Below are positions 1-10,188 of a DNA stretch of 64,000 nt, in pieces. Every line of letters starts with the position of its first letter. Positions within the stretch are counted from its first letter, which is position 1. The position numbers were made by a program, and so were the translations under genes. The DNA is taken from contig WNKI01000003.1 in assembly GCA_015350385.1 (NCBI GenBank), positions 788,592-852,591 on the forward strand. The letters are read 5' to 3'. Source of the stretch: Aculops lycopersici. Lineage: Eukaryota; Arthropoda; Arachnida; Trombidiformes; Eriophyidae. The notes under the pieces were generated by a model. The model was not told where the DNA came from. It saw only the letters and a program-made list of their open reading frames with translations, and ran no database searches.

Positions 1-282
1 AGGCTTCCTATGGCAATGAAAGATTCGTATCATCAACCACACCATAGACGTCAGCAACAGCACCAGCATTCGAGGAGTAGAAGTAACAGTCTCGACAAAT
101 CTCCACCACCACCCCCACTACCTTCCTCTCAGCAGCAACAACAATCAACAATAGCATCATCGCAACAACATGAACATGAAACATCAACAAACTTGACTCA
201 ACAACCACCTCAAACGCTTCCATCTAGAGCGGCACGACCCAGAACGCCGCCATCCCGATCGGTTTCATCTGATTGTGACTGA
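1..282 (+). CDS. C-terminal end of an unrecognised Q/S/P-rich protein (5' partial)
   Basis: The reading frame is open from base 1 to a TGA at 280-282, so this is probably the last part of a gene that begins left of the window. An internal ATG at 10 is not necessarily the start. The roughly 93 visible residues are low complexity: His/Gln-rich, then Ser/Arg, a run of six prolines, polyglutamine, and a basic Pro/Ser tail ending SVSSDCD. No domain is recognisable. The length of the frame and the typical tail of a disordered regulatory protein support coding, but composition alone could also keep a frame open. Function unknown. Confidence 0.5.
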   Translation, partial: RLPMAMKDSYHQPHHRRQQQHQHSRSRSNSLDKSPPPPPLPSSQQQQQSTIASSQQHEHETSTNLTQQPPQTLPSRAARPRTPPSRSVSSDCD

Positions 283-1195
283 TATATAATAACAATAACA
301 ACAGCTTAACAAACTAGAATAACACTTAGGTTAGAGAGTTAATCAATTATATATTTATCTGAATATATATATACATAAATGGATATCCATTTACGGCATT
401 TTTACATAATCCGCGAGATCTGTGAATCCCCAATATCACAAAAACAACTACAGCTGAAACTACGTCTACCTTAATAATTGAGTGACAACGAAAAAGAAAC
501 TAGGAACAAATAGAAGAAGTAAAAGCAACAGCAGCAGCAAAGCCAAAATTATTGATAGGTAACACGATGCGATCCGGTATTGTTTGTCAAGATATGGAGG
601 TATTATAACTCCATGTAATTCAGCAACACCTTAATTGTAAGCTTCAAATCGTCAGATATCGTGTGGTTAACGAGAAATGACCATGTAGGAAAACAACATC
701 GTATAAAAAGTCTTCTAATACTATCTCACTCTTCTACTAAGTACCTCACTCGTCGTCAATCCATCATCGTGATAATCTTCAGTTGCCATAAGTTACAAAC
801 CACATCTATCTCATGATATTCCAAGTCGTCCAAGCTGAGTCTCTACGATTGCCTTCATTTATGACCAGCAACTATCAAGTTCAGACTATATGTATGAGAT
901 TGGATGAGTCCCAGTGTCATCCGACATAGAAAACCTCATAAAAGTGATCTCATGTATCTCGCTCTAAGAACAACAGCAGACTTCCCCATCATGTGGTTCC
1001 AACATTCTGGTTCAAGTTGTAACACGAGCTGAGCAGCGTGCACAAAACTGAAAACAACACGCAATGTTCCTATATTGATATTATATTCGTTCCAATGAAT
1101 AAATTCATTTATATCTCATCTTATTATAGTTTTATATCCTCTTGGGAACCTCAATCCTCTAGATATATTATCAATATCAATCCAACCGTCTAGTG
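283..1195. other. Probable 3' UTR and intergenic spacer
   Basis: AT-rich sequence without a convincing reading frame. It probably carries the 3' UTR of the gene ending at 282; an AATAAA polyadenylation signal on the + strand lies at 1098-1103, about 90 bases before the next start codon. Promoter elements for the following gene are not obvious. Confidence 0.5.
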
Positions 1196-1483
1196 ATGTC
1201 TGATCTGCGTGAGAGAAAACAAATTTTTTCTCAAATACTCGCTCTAAAAGCAGACTGTGAGAGACTCAATCGCGTCCAAGTCAATCTGAAAATTAAACTG
1301 AACCAATTAAATGAACGTGTCGATAGATTATCCGAGGTGCAAGATCAAAATATTCCACCAATCGACCCCAGGGGAGAGGCAAGTGACACCTTCAAAATAA
1401 AACTCTGGAATTGTTTACAAGAGGTGTCGAGAACAGCCAACGAGATTCACGAGTTGAGTCATAAATCAAATCAACGACAATAA
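1196..1483 (+). CDS. Small coiled-coil protein, unrecognised
   Basis: 95-residue frame starting at ATG 1196; the in-frame GTG at 1193 is not needed as a start. The first half (about residues 5-55) is rich in Lys, Glu, Gln, Leu and Asn with heptad-like spacing of Leu/Ile/Val (QILALKADCERLNRVQVNLK), as expected for a coiled coil; the second half is also helical and charged. Size and shape recall small centrosome or cilium coiled-coil proteins such as SSNA1, but I cannot show homology. The stop codon (TAA 1481-1483) overlaps an AATAAA signal (1482-1487), and the TATDN1 frame opens only 13 bases later, so the two genes are extremely tightly packed. A real gene seems likely but its function is unknown. 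Confidence 0.55.
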   Translation: MSDLRERKQIFSQILALKADCERLNRVQVNLKIKLNQLNERVDRLSEVQDQNIPPIDPRGEASDTFKIKLWNCLQEVSRTANEIHELSHKSNQRQ

Positions 1484-1496
1484 TAAAATTAGCTGC

Positions 1497-2438
1497 ATGC
1501 TCACTAGAGTTCAAAAAATTAAGATGGCAGCTGACATAACTAGAAGGTTGATCGATATTGGAGCTAATCTGACGGATGGAATGTTCCGCGGAACATACCA
1601 TTCTTCCCAACGACACCGGGATGATTTTTCAGATATGCTTGCTCGAGCGAAAGAACATGGAGTGGAGAAGATGATCATTACAGGTGGAACACTAAGCGAA
1701 AGTGGAGAGGCCCTTAAGTTGGCCAAAAACTATGTGCACTTATTTTCCACAGTTGGTTGTCATCCGACAAGATGCAATGAATTCGACAATCATCCGGAGG
1801 GGTCTGAGGCGTATCTCAAAAAACTATCAAACTTAGCCCAAAATGGACGCCCAAAAGTGGTTGCCATAGGAGAAATTGGTCTAGATTATGACAGACTACA
1901 TTTCTGCACCAAAGAAGTGCAGAAGAAATATTTTGAGCAACAACTGAATCTAGCGGATGAAACAAAGCTGCCATTATTTTTGCATAACCGAAACTCCATC
2001 GATGACTTCGTCGAGATTCTAACGAGGAACAAATCCAAATTTCAGCAAGGTGGTGGTGTTGTTCACTCGTTTGATGGCACTACCGATGATCTAACTAGAT
2101 GCTTGAATCTAGGTCTCTACATTGGAATCAATGGCTGCTCTCTGAAGACAGAGGAGAATCTTATGGTGGCTAAACAGATTCCAGCAGATAGTCTTATGAT
2201 TGAGACTGACTGTCCGTATTGTGAGATAAGAACAACTCATGCAGGTTTCAAATTTGTCAAGACCAAGTTTCAACGCTCCAAGGATGCCAAAGACCCCAGT
2301 TTACCTGTCAAAGGTCGGAATGAACCGATGACACTAATCCAGGTGTTGGAAGTTTTGGCTGAAATACGCAACGAGGATATTAACAAATTGAGCCGGCAAG
2401 TTTACGAGAACACGAATAGATTGTTTAACTTGAGCTAG
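1497..2438 (+). CDS. TATDN1: TatD-family DNase / deoxyribonuclease TATDN1
   Basis: 313 residues from ATG 1497; the second Met at 1524 (MAADITRRLIDIGANLTDG) may be the real start because the family begins close to the IDIGxNLTD strand. The protein is a metal-dependent amidohydrolase-fold nuclease. Family motifs are visible in order: IDIGANLTDGMFRG (variant of the TatD N-terminal metal motif), GCHPTRCNEF, GEIGLDYDRLHFC with the metal-bridging Glu, LPLFLHNRNS with a ligand His, GVVHSFDGT with a ligand His, NGCSLKTEENL, and IETDCPY with the catalytic Asp (vertebrate proteins have TDAPW). Length is that of TATDN1 (about 300 residues). It is likely to act on DNA 3' ends in nucleus or cytoplasm. An AATAAA at 2501-2506 follows the stop. 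The ZP gene converges from the right with only about 120 bases between the stop codons. Confidence 0.95.
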   Translation: MLTRVQKIKMAADITRRLIDIGANLTDGMFRGTYHSSQRHRDDFSDMLARAKEHGVEKMIITGGTLSESGEALKLAKNYVHLFSTVGCHPTRCNEFDNHPEGSEAYLKKLSNLAQNGRPKVVAIGEIGLDYDRLHFCTKEVQKKYFEQQLNLADETKLPLFLHNRNSIDDFVEILTRNKSKFQQGGGVVHSFDGTTDDLTRCLNLGLYIGINGCSLKTEENLMVAKQIPADSLMIETDCPYCEIRTTHAGFKFVKTKFQRSKDAKDPSLPVKGRNEPMTLIQVLEVLAEIRNEDINKLSRQVYENTNRLFNLS

Positions 2439-2558
2439 TGTTCGTTCCTTCGGCAATTGTGATAAGACATCTATGTAAAAAAACTAGATTCATAAACTTT
2501 AATAAAACGAACTATAGAAATTATTAGATACAAATGCTCCCACTTCCATGGGTGGGGC

Positions 2559-5500
2559 TCAAAACAGAGAATCGGCGATTGGGCTACTTATACGAAATTT
2601 AGCCTTCTTTGCAACCATGAGACCAATAACCAGAAGAGCCACAGCTAACATACTCAACGATATGCATATAGACATCAAGGCATAATATGCTACTTGGTGG
2701 AGGCAGATTGGTGTTTGTAGTGTTGCCTTGTCTTCGGGGGCACTAGTTTGATCCCAATCGATTCGATTTATCAACGACAAGGACTCGGCACCTGTTGATG
2801 AAGTGTGTCGAGTCTTGTCCTGGTGGCTTTCAGGTTCAATAGGCGCCGCGACTGCCACCTGCTGTCCATTCTTTTGTCTTTGTCGACGATCAAGTTCTGC
2901 TCGCGACATGTAAACTCTGAACATCTCCTTGACCTCCTCTTCCGCTTCGCTATAATCTGGCCTACGCACCGTTCGCACCTCACTCTTCCGGTTCTTATCT
3001 ACCGATTGATGGTCATCGGTGGTGGTTTTGTGTCCGAGATGAGCAGTTATTGTATGCTCCACACTCTCGCCAAGACTAAATGGTTCGTCCTCAGTGCTTC
3101 TCCTTCTCCTCTTCTTTCTACCCCAACTTGGTGCAGAGCTTGGCTGTAGGTGGCTGTGGCTTGCAATTGGTGCTTGGACCAAGTAACCACCCTTGACTCC
3201 GGATGCAAGCGAGGCCTGTTGCACGTATTGACTCTGATGGCTATCCACCAGTCCATTACTTGTACTACTGGTGGTTTGACAGATTGCAGGCTCACATGGC
3301 GCCTTGCAAGTCCTAACTGTGGCTTGGAATATGAGGAAATTCGAGTCCGGAATCTTGAATGCATAAAACTCTGACTCTAAGGCTCCATCTGGTGTCCTCT
3401 GGAGCTCGGGGAATACATTAATTGGATCAACAGGGCAACCACGAGCATCAATGAGTTGTACCTGTCTCCCTGAATATGGATCCTTAGCAATGACATTAGT
3501 GGCAAAAATTTCGTTGTGCGCATTAACCCATTCACTCCGATGGTGGGTACTTCTAGTTTCCAGTCTAAAAGTCAACAGGTCGCCAACAGCTATTGTATTT
3601 GTTGGTTGGCCACGATACAAGACTCTCAAGTGTACGTTGGATGTAACTACATTCTGTGGCGGCAAGTGCTCAATTTGAATTGGGTGCGAGCGTTCGTCAA
3701 TCTTTGCATCCAGATAACTTGATGTCACAACAGCTTCGCCAGGACCCGAGAAGAAGCAGGTTAAGTTGTACTTCTTATCACGTGTAGTTTGCACATGATC
3801 ATTGAACTGGACAACCACGATGTTTGTGATCATATCGCCATACTGTTGCGTGCCACAACGCGGAAATCCATTTGGCCGACTGATTCGGAGGACACTCGTT
3901 GTCGCTGCTTCGCCATCAAAGTAACATGAGTCATAGAAACCGTAGGTATAAATTCTTCCATTGAAAGGCTCCTGCGTTCTCAGAGTAAACTCCATTCCAT
4001 CTGGTGAGCAAGATTGAGTTACATCTAGACAATCGGGGTCGGCGAAAGGTGAGTAGAGAAGGGAATTGGAGGAGCCCGCCATCATTGCTGCCGATTGAGG
4101 GCCAGATTGTTGCTGTATTGTTGCTGGTTCTAAAGCATAGAAGTCAAATTGAGTATGTTGCTCAAATTGAGCATTATCCTCGAGTTTGAGGCTGCGGATG
4201 TCATGACGACTGAGCTCACAGTTTTCAGCTGCAAAGTCGGCTCGAAAGTTGAAACTTCTACAGGTATCCTGTTGATTATTTCCCGCCAAGACAGAGGCTT
4301 TGTTACAGGCAGTCTCACACATAGTCAGCGAGTCGGCGTGTATAACTTTAAACACAAACTGACTTCTGAGACGAGTTCCCACTCCGGCGCGCATATATTT
4401 GGGCGGCATCGAGGGGCTCGTCGGCTGATTTGTGCTACTTCCGCCCAAATCATTGACCTGGCCACCTGGCACCTGTATGCTCGTCTGGCTTAAGTCTGAC
4501 AATCCAAATGGCGAAGACATGGGCGGTCGGCAAGGTTGGTGTGGCAACGCCATACTGTGGCCCATCGATTGAGCTGCCGAGCTCATCATATTAATATGAC
4601 TTCCTTGCCCACCACCAGAGGCTGGTCTATTTGGTATAAGATGATCGATTGTATTGTGACCTCCACTAAACTGTGGCAACTGCGTTGCACTTTTGACAGC
4701 ACCACCACCACTACCACCTGTGAGTAGTATTTGTTGTTGCTCTATATGGGCACCGCCGCCACCTATTGCTCTGGCCGACATTGAGTCGTACTGATACTGC
4801 CGCTGTCTTTGACGAGCAGTGACCTGCTCGGCTAATAAAATCTCTTGCTTCACTGGACTCAATGGACTAGTGTGAGTATATGCACTTCCGGTGCCTGATG
4901 GCTGCTGTGAAGGCGACATTGGCGAGGCCATGGGATACGTCGAAGTTTCGTAACTGTAGCCACTTGGTTTCTCGAGCTGAGCCGTCGTATCTGGCTCAGT
5001 TTCGACAATCTGCTGACGCTGTTGGATTATGGGCTCTTGCTGATACTGAACTTGAGGATGCTGTTGTTGCCAGCTTTGCGTAACAGGTTGCTGGTTTGGT
5101 CTTGTGGACGACTCGGTATTTGAGGAAGTTGTTAGAAACATTGAAGAACTTGCTGGTCGCCATTGATTTTGCACAACTTGCATCGTTTGCTGAGGCACCA
5201 TTGGTTGTTGATGGACCAACTGGCGACCTGTTTGTTGCTGGCCTTTGACTCCCTGAGCTCTCGGCTGCGAGCTGGGGGAACTCCCCTGACTAGTCATCAT
5301 CTTTGGCACTGAAGCTTGCGATCTGGGTGCTTCGACCACGACCATGGAAGGACCAGTAGACATCATCCGAGAGCTAGACACTGTGTGAGAATCCATTTGA
5401 TTGGTAGACTCATTCGAACCAATCGATTTTGATGTTGACACTACTATCTCGTTTGTATTGTTAACTTTGTTGGGTTTACTAGCAACCCCCATTTGCTCTG

Positions 5501-6230
5501 CACTTCCGCTCCTATGAGAACCACCGTCTCCAACTGTGGCACTAGCAAAAGCTCGCGTCTCATGAACATCGTCGGCTGCCATGGACATTTGGTGACTTGC
5601 ACCTGAGGATGTTGATTGCGACGATTCAGGTGAATGCTGCCGACTCGAAGTTTGCTTGAGTCTCGAACTACCGGCGGGTGAATTTGCATTCTGTATTGTT
5701 TGGCTAGCTGTTGAGTGGGGCATTGATTTAACTTGAGATGAATTCTTGGTGCCAGTATTTGATCTGATCGTTCCTCCACTTGTTGCCGTGCTTATTGTTG
5801 TTGTTGGTGGTGGTGATTGAGACAGCACATTCATAACATTGCTACTAGCTGTTGTGCGACTTCCTTTTTGACTGTTCAGCATACTTGAGCTCATCATCGG
5901 ATTACTGGCGTTTGTCATGAGAATTGCACCTGTTGCGCCCTGAGCTGATAACATGGAGCTCATATTACCGAAAACTTGTTGCATTGATTGTAGACTAGCA
6001 TTCATTGGTGCATCACCCTGGCAGTGCATAATTGAAAGTTGACTGAGAATCATAATAAATAAAACATGAGACACTTGAAACAAGTTGAAGGTAAAATTCT
6101 TTCTCAACTCTCCTCCGATTAACTTAACATCTTGCATGAGATCCGCGCATCTCGCCCCACATCTTGCCATTTTCTTCAGGGGCCCTTGCCCAGGGCGCCA
6201 GGCGCCCGAGGTATCATCTGATGCAGCCAT
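2559..6230 (-). CDS. PAN/apple + zona pellucida domain membrane protein (trynity/neyo/nompA-like)
   Basis: 1,223 residues in one exon from ATG 6230; in-frame codons upstream (to 6293) lack ATG. Met at 6137 is an alternative start just before a hydrophobic stretch (FNLFQVSHVLFIMILSQL) that would serve as signal peptide. Order: signal region; about 550 residues of Ser/Gln/Thr-rich low-complexity linker; PAN/apple-like module with paired cysteines (about 620-702); ZP domain (about 733-982) with conserved Cys, including DCLDVTQSC and CFFSGPGEAV; a basic furin-type site GRKKRRRRS (about 1036); a transmembrane helix near 1180-1205; a short cytosolic tail. This is the layout of arthropod apical extracellular matrix proteins that polymerise after furin cleavage and tie cuticle to epidermis or sensory dendrites. 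Exact orthology among trynity, neyo, nyobe and nompA cannot be settled here. The linker is the only unusual part. Confidence 0.85.
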   Translation of the reverse strand: MAASDDTSGAWRPGQGPLKKMARCGARCADLMQDVKLIGGELRKNFTFNLFQVSHVLFIMILSQLSIMHCQGDAPMNASLQSMQQVFGNMSSMLSAQGATGAILMTNASNPMMSSSMLNSQKGSRTTASSNVMNVLSQSPPPTTTISTATSGGTIRSNTGTKNSSQVKSMPHSTASQTIQNANSPAGSSRLKQTSSRQHSPESSQSTSSGASHQMSMAADDVHETRAFASATVGDGGSHRSGSAEQMGVASKPNKVNNTNEIVVSTSKSIGSNESTNQMDSHTVSSSRMMSTGPSMVVVEAPRSQASVPKMMTSQGSSPSSQPRAQGVKGQQQTGRQLVHQQPMVPQQTMQVVQNQWRPASSSMFLTTSSNTESSTRPNQQPVTQSWQQQHPQVQYQQEPIIQQRQQIVETEPDTTAQLEKPSGYSYETSTYPMASPMSPSQQPSGTGSAYTHTSPLSPVKQEILLAEQVTARQRQRQYQYDSMSARAIGGGGAHIEQQQILLTGGSGGGAVKSATQLPQFSGGHNTIDHLIPNRPASGGGQGSHINMMSSAAQSMGHSMALPHQPCRPPMSSPFGLSDLSQTSIQVPGGQVNDLGGSSTNQPTSPSMPPKYMRAGVGTRLRSQFVFKVIHADSLTMCETACNKASVLAGNNQQDTCRSFNFRADFAAENCELSRHDIRSLKLEDNAQFEQHTQFDFYALEPATIQQQSGPQSAAMMAGSSNSLLYSPFADPDCLDVTQSCSPDGMEFTLRTQEPFNGRIYTYGFYDSCYFDGEAATTSVLRISRPNGFPRCGTQQYGDMITNIVVVQFNDHVQTTRDKKYNLTCFFSGPGEAVVTSSYLDAKIDERSHPIQIEHLPPQNVVTSNVHLRVLYRGQPTNTIAVGDLLTFRLETRSTHHRSEWVNAHNEIFATNVIAKDPYSGRQVQLIDARGCPVDPINVFPELQRTPDGALESEFYAFKIPDSNFLIFQATVRTCKAPCEPAICQTTSSTSNGLVDSHQSQYVQQASLASGVKGGYLVQAPIASHSHLQPSSAPSWGRKKRRRRSTEDEPFSLGESVEHTITAHLGHKTTTDDHQSVDKNRKSEVRTVRRPDYSEAEEEVKEMFRVYMSRAELDRRQRQKNGQQVAVAAPIEPESHQDKTRHTSSTGAESLSLINRIDWDQTSAPEDKATLQTPICLHQVAYYALMSICISLSMLAVALLVIGLMVAKKAKFRISSPIADSLF

Positions 6231-7477
6231 CACGTCGAGCTCTCGAATGCGTTTGTCAACCGTTAGTCGGACATGAGACACAAAAATGGACAAATTTTGC
6301 CTCGGTTCATTATGTTATGCGTTCGACGTCGACGAGAGCCATTTGTTTTTGTTGCTGTGATGTTGGCTTTGATGACGATTTGCATAAAGTTCGAGAGAAA
6401 AGAATAGCGATGGGCGCGACTCAAATTGCAAAACTACAGTAAACCCTACCAAAGATTGAGAAGGGAATCCAATCTCATGGAATAGATTTCATTGTAGTCA
6501 TCCTCGTCTAATTCAGTCGGTCAATTAGACTAACTGACCTGCAGGTGTGTTCTCTGAGTTGCATTTCACCACTTCCGGCCGCAGGAACGAGTTCTCTTTA
6601 TTAGAGTTCGCGTGCAGTACTCATTCTAAACTCGACCACCGCAGCAGTAGCATCGGCAACAGCAACAGGTGAGTGGTCATTCACATTTGGGTTAACTGCG
6701 TGGAGATTAAATTTCCATGTAAATGTGGAACGGTCGCGCGTTTACAATACTGTGCGACAGGTGCGTCGACAAAGCGTTCGCCTGTGGAGACTGTCAAAAC
6801 AATTGAACTGCACTGCCGCCGATAGGTAACAGGTTTACCCTTTGCAATAAGATAACGGGCTTAGGATGCTGCCACACTGAAATTCGACACCATCTACTGC
6901 GACGAAACTTGAAAGTCAACACGACCAATTTGAAGCGTAGTTTCGCTATAACAATTGAAGAGCGACCAAAGAAGAGTGCATACGGATTTTGGGTCGAGTT
7001 GGTTGTTTGAATTCAATTAAAATAATCATTGTGGTGACGAGAACAAAGTGTATCTAGTTAGCAAATGGACAGAGTACCGAATGAGATCACCTAAATTCGA
7101 CACGCGATGGCGAGAGGAAATGGCCAAGTGTTTGGTATTTGAGTAAATACAGATGCCTCAGTAATGTCTCGCACTCACCCATAAAAAGAATTGATGATGA
7201 AACTACGGTTTTCGTCGCCTACCAATGAAACGAGAAGAGCAGTCGTACATTTGGTCCTAGAACGAGGATCTAAGCGGGCGGAAAATCGAGCAAACGAGCG
7301 AGAAAAGTCGAGAAACAAGCTAGATATCTTACGTAGGAACGACCACGAAGCGAATCAACGAAAAATCAACTGCATTATTGAAGCGCAACAACCTTGGTGC
7401 AAGACATTGTGGAGGCACCTGTAAATAGATTATATGATGCATAATAATCCAAAATTTTTTGCTTTGTTTTAGTTTTC
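6231..7477. other. Intergenic, upstream of the ZP gene
   Basis: No gene recognised. Holds the presumed promoter and 5' UTR of the minus-strand ZP gene. CAGGTG-type E-box words recur here. The + strand frame at 7191-7424 (77 codons, charged, no ATG context or similarity) is not convincing as a protein. Confidence 0.5.
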
Positions 7478-7483
7478 TTTATT
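7478..7483 (-). terminator. Polyadenylation signal AATAAA for the small secreted peptide gene
   Basis: TTTATT on the + strand reads AATAAA on the minus strand, nine bases beyond the stop codon at 7493. It supports the small minus-strand frame as a real transcription unit. Confidence 0.6.
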
Positions 7484-7492
7484 GATATCTAA

Positions 7493-7693
7493 TCAACCAA
7501 ACATGCTCCTGATCTTGTTCATGAATCCACCTGAACTCGAGCCCGAGCTTGACTGTGTCGTGGTCGACGAGTTTCCGGCTGAAGTGACGGGTGCGGCAGT
7601 GGTGGTTGTCTCGGCAGCGATGGCGCCCGAGAGCATGGCCACGGCCGATAGAGCCATCACAACAAAGATGATTAGATTCTTGAAAGCCTTCAT
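7493..7693 (-). CDS. Small secreted Ser/Thr-rich peptide
   Basis: 66 residues from ATG 7693. Residues 1-27 form a textbook signal peptide (MKAFKNLIIF then VVMALSAVAMLSGAIAA) with a cleavage-compatible AxA end. Mature part: about 27 residues of Thr/Ser/Ala with a polythreonine run and a Ser/Gly stretch, suited to O-glycosylation, then a basic amphipathic tail GGFMNKIRSMFG. No cysteines. A TATA box about 150 bases upstream and an AATAAA nine bases after the stop fit a compact, highly expressed gene. It is unlike any family I can name; mucin-like secretion, salivary peptide or antimicrobial tail are all possible. The short length leaves some doubt. Confidence 0.65.
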   Translation of the reverse strand: MKAFKNLIIFVVMALSAVAMLSGAIAAETTTTAAPVTSAGNSSTTTQSSSGSSSGGFMNKIRSMFG

Positions 7694-7837
7694 TTTGATT
7701 ATGTTTTAATATTGATTTGGTGGATCTAGTTTCCTGTTTCTTTCCTAATTGTCGAAATTTCTATCTTTCCTTTCTATTGCATCTAATCTATCAACTTCCA
7801 ACTCGGCTACTCGCTACTAATGAGACGTGTGAGCCTC

Positions 7838-7845
7838 TATTTATA
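7838..7845 (-). promoter_or_regulatory. TATA box of the small secreted peptide gene
   Basis: On the minus strand the sequence is TATAAATA within GGTATAAATAGAGGC, close to the ideal TATA-box context. Transcription would start about 30 bases downstream near 7810, giving a 5' leader of roughly 115 bases before ATG 7693. Confidence 0.6.
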
Positions 7846-7849
7846 CCTA

Positions 7850-10188
7850 GCGGATGTTGTGCGACTCCATCAAAGAAAATAGTTAGAGAGCATTAAAGCA
7901 AAGTGTCAAGCGATTCGGGGCAACGATTATGACCGCTGTGTCTGCGATCATAAATTGAGAGACCAGTAATTTGGTCTAATTGAACCACCCCAACTCTATT
8001 TTACGTTCGAGATCAAGCAACTCAAATGTGATGCTGCGCGTCACACCTGTACAATTTTCCTGTTGCGTAGTTATCACCGATGTTCAAGTGGTTAGAAGGA
8101 AGGCGATGAAATGGCAGCACCAAAAAGAAGAACGAAATCAACATCAACATCATCGTCGTAACCGTGATGTTTGCAAGCATTAGAGAAAAATCAACCTTTT
8201 AATTAACTAGACAGATGGACGAGCGAGCAAGCAATGGCAGTCTGATCGATGGTGATTAAAGGAGTAGCTAGTTTGCACTGAGACTTCGTCAGTTAATAAG
8301 AGTCGTAACCTGACGCTGATTGACTGCGACGATGTAACTCACCTATGAGTTGGAACCATGCAAGGTCTTTGTTATAGCTCACTTTTGCAAGCTCAGAAAA
8401 GTTGATGCTCGTTTATTTGAACTATCACACAGGCTCAAGCTCATTTATTATGTTCCGTGGAGGCGTACCAACCATCGAAGTTTAACCACCGAAGCGTTGG
8501 CTCGAAGTGGAGAGGTGGTTGAACATGGTCACAAATCGAGCTATTGTGAGCGCCAAATGGCAATTACCTGCCCAAAGAGAAAGTCTGTGCGTCAGACTAC
8601 CCACTCTACGACCACCATGCTTGTGAAGTTCGCCGGCAAGCAGCCAGCAAGCCAGCTATCTATCTATCTATCAAGCGAGCGAGCGTCTGGTCCCGCTTGT
8701 TTTCATGTGAAGGTGCAGTTATATTTGTTTGACGGTTGGTTGGTTGGTTAGCTCGCTCGCTCGGTTGCTTGCTCCCTTGTTTGCTGTAGTCATCGCGAGT
8801 TAGTTCTCAGAAAATACAATCTACAACACAATGAATGGATCTAATGGTAGAGATCATGTAACCCGCGTGGTTGGTCCTCGGTCGGGGGTTGGTTGCTCGA
8901 GTGCGCGTTTGTTTGCTTGCTTCGCTTCCAATTGATCTCGAGTCGACAGATTTTGGTGATCTCGTCGTTGCAGATTGGAAACTAAGTTCAGCCGGATTCG
9001 AGCAGTAGGCAATTCTTGTTATCAAGTCTATCACACAGGAACTTGGCTTGAAACTCAATGAGTCGCTTCGAGTTTCCCATGTACCATCCGGTGCGAGCAG
9101 CGAGCTTGACAGAAAAGTGGGCACAAGTAGTGGTAGCATTAAAAGACGACGACGACGACGACAACAACAACAACAACAACAACAAAAGTACCGACGCGCT
9201 TCACAACCAGCTACGCGTTTTGCGTGACTGAAACTCGAAAGACGCGAACGAAATGGATTGCTGTCGAGTTACTCTGTGTCTCCGAGATGCGTTTCTGCTG
9301 CATTCTGCACAAGTGACGTAGGCTTGAGCAGGGGCGCGTCTGTGTGTTTGCAATGCAAACTTTGCATTGCGATGTGCTCGCCGGCCGTGAAATTGGTAGC
9401 CTGTGCGGCTTTTTTGAAGGCTAGCACCAAAGGCGCGGCGGCGGAGACTGCAGCCTGCAGGGACAAAGCTAAAGTCATACCATAGCAATGAGAAAAGAGA
9501 AGAATCCGCGGAAACGCGCAACTAGCGCGCGCTCTTTTATTTTTCCATCCTTTCTCATTGGGAGAATCAGGGAAAGAAGGATCCATGTAGGACTTGAAGC
9601 AAGGCGAGGCTTCATGAATGAAGAGAAGACGATAATATTTAGCGCTCTGTCTCCGGCGTATATTCGCCTAAATTAGTTATATTTACTCATTTGTACTAAA
9701 TTTCTTCCTCTTTAATCACCCTGACAACCGTGAGAAAGTCAACCACATGGCCTGCATGACTACCCTCTCAACCTCGAACCACATGAGACACTTGCCCGTA
9801 AATCAAAACCTGTCGTCGACTTCATCATTCCTCTAAGCGTCATTGCAGAGCCCGGAAGGCTGCCCAAGTCCAATCTTTCACCTGAGTCGCGTTATATTCT
9901 AGCACCTATTGGGTTTCATTTACTCCGTAAGCTCAAGGTTGGAAGATTTGTAATATCATCTACAAGGTGCAACCTAATATACTCTGCACGTATTAACAAG
10001 ATGCAATAGAAACTGAATTAGTGAACAATAACAAAAGTATTAACTTATCTCCATGAATTTAACTAAACGATTATCTGTAAATTAAATATCTTATAGTGAG
10101 CCAAAGATTAGAGAAATTCTTGCAATCATTTTAGTTAGAATTCATCCTCATGCCAAAGACGATAGTTTTAGCAGAAAACTGAACAATC
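7850..10188. other. Intergenic region with simple repeats
   Basis: No convincing gene. Many frames are open on both strands but lack family features. Contains a short TATC run near 8660, runs of AGCG/GCTC words around 8680-8770, and a trinucleotide tract at 9145-9186. The ABCG gene starts at its right edge; no TATA box was seen there. Confidence 0.5.
9145..9186. repeat. Trinucleotide microsatellite (GAC)n(AAC)n
   Basis: Uninterrupted trinucleotide tract: six GAC-type units followed by eight or nine CAA/AAC units. It lies in intergenic DNA. Confidence 0.85.

Noticed and set aside
8350..8751. 133-codon plus-strand frame
   Set aside because: Begins with TTG, shows no domain, signal or composition typical of protein, and runs through TATC and AGCG simple repeats.
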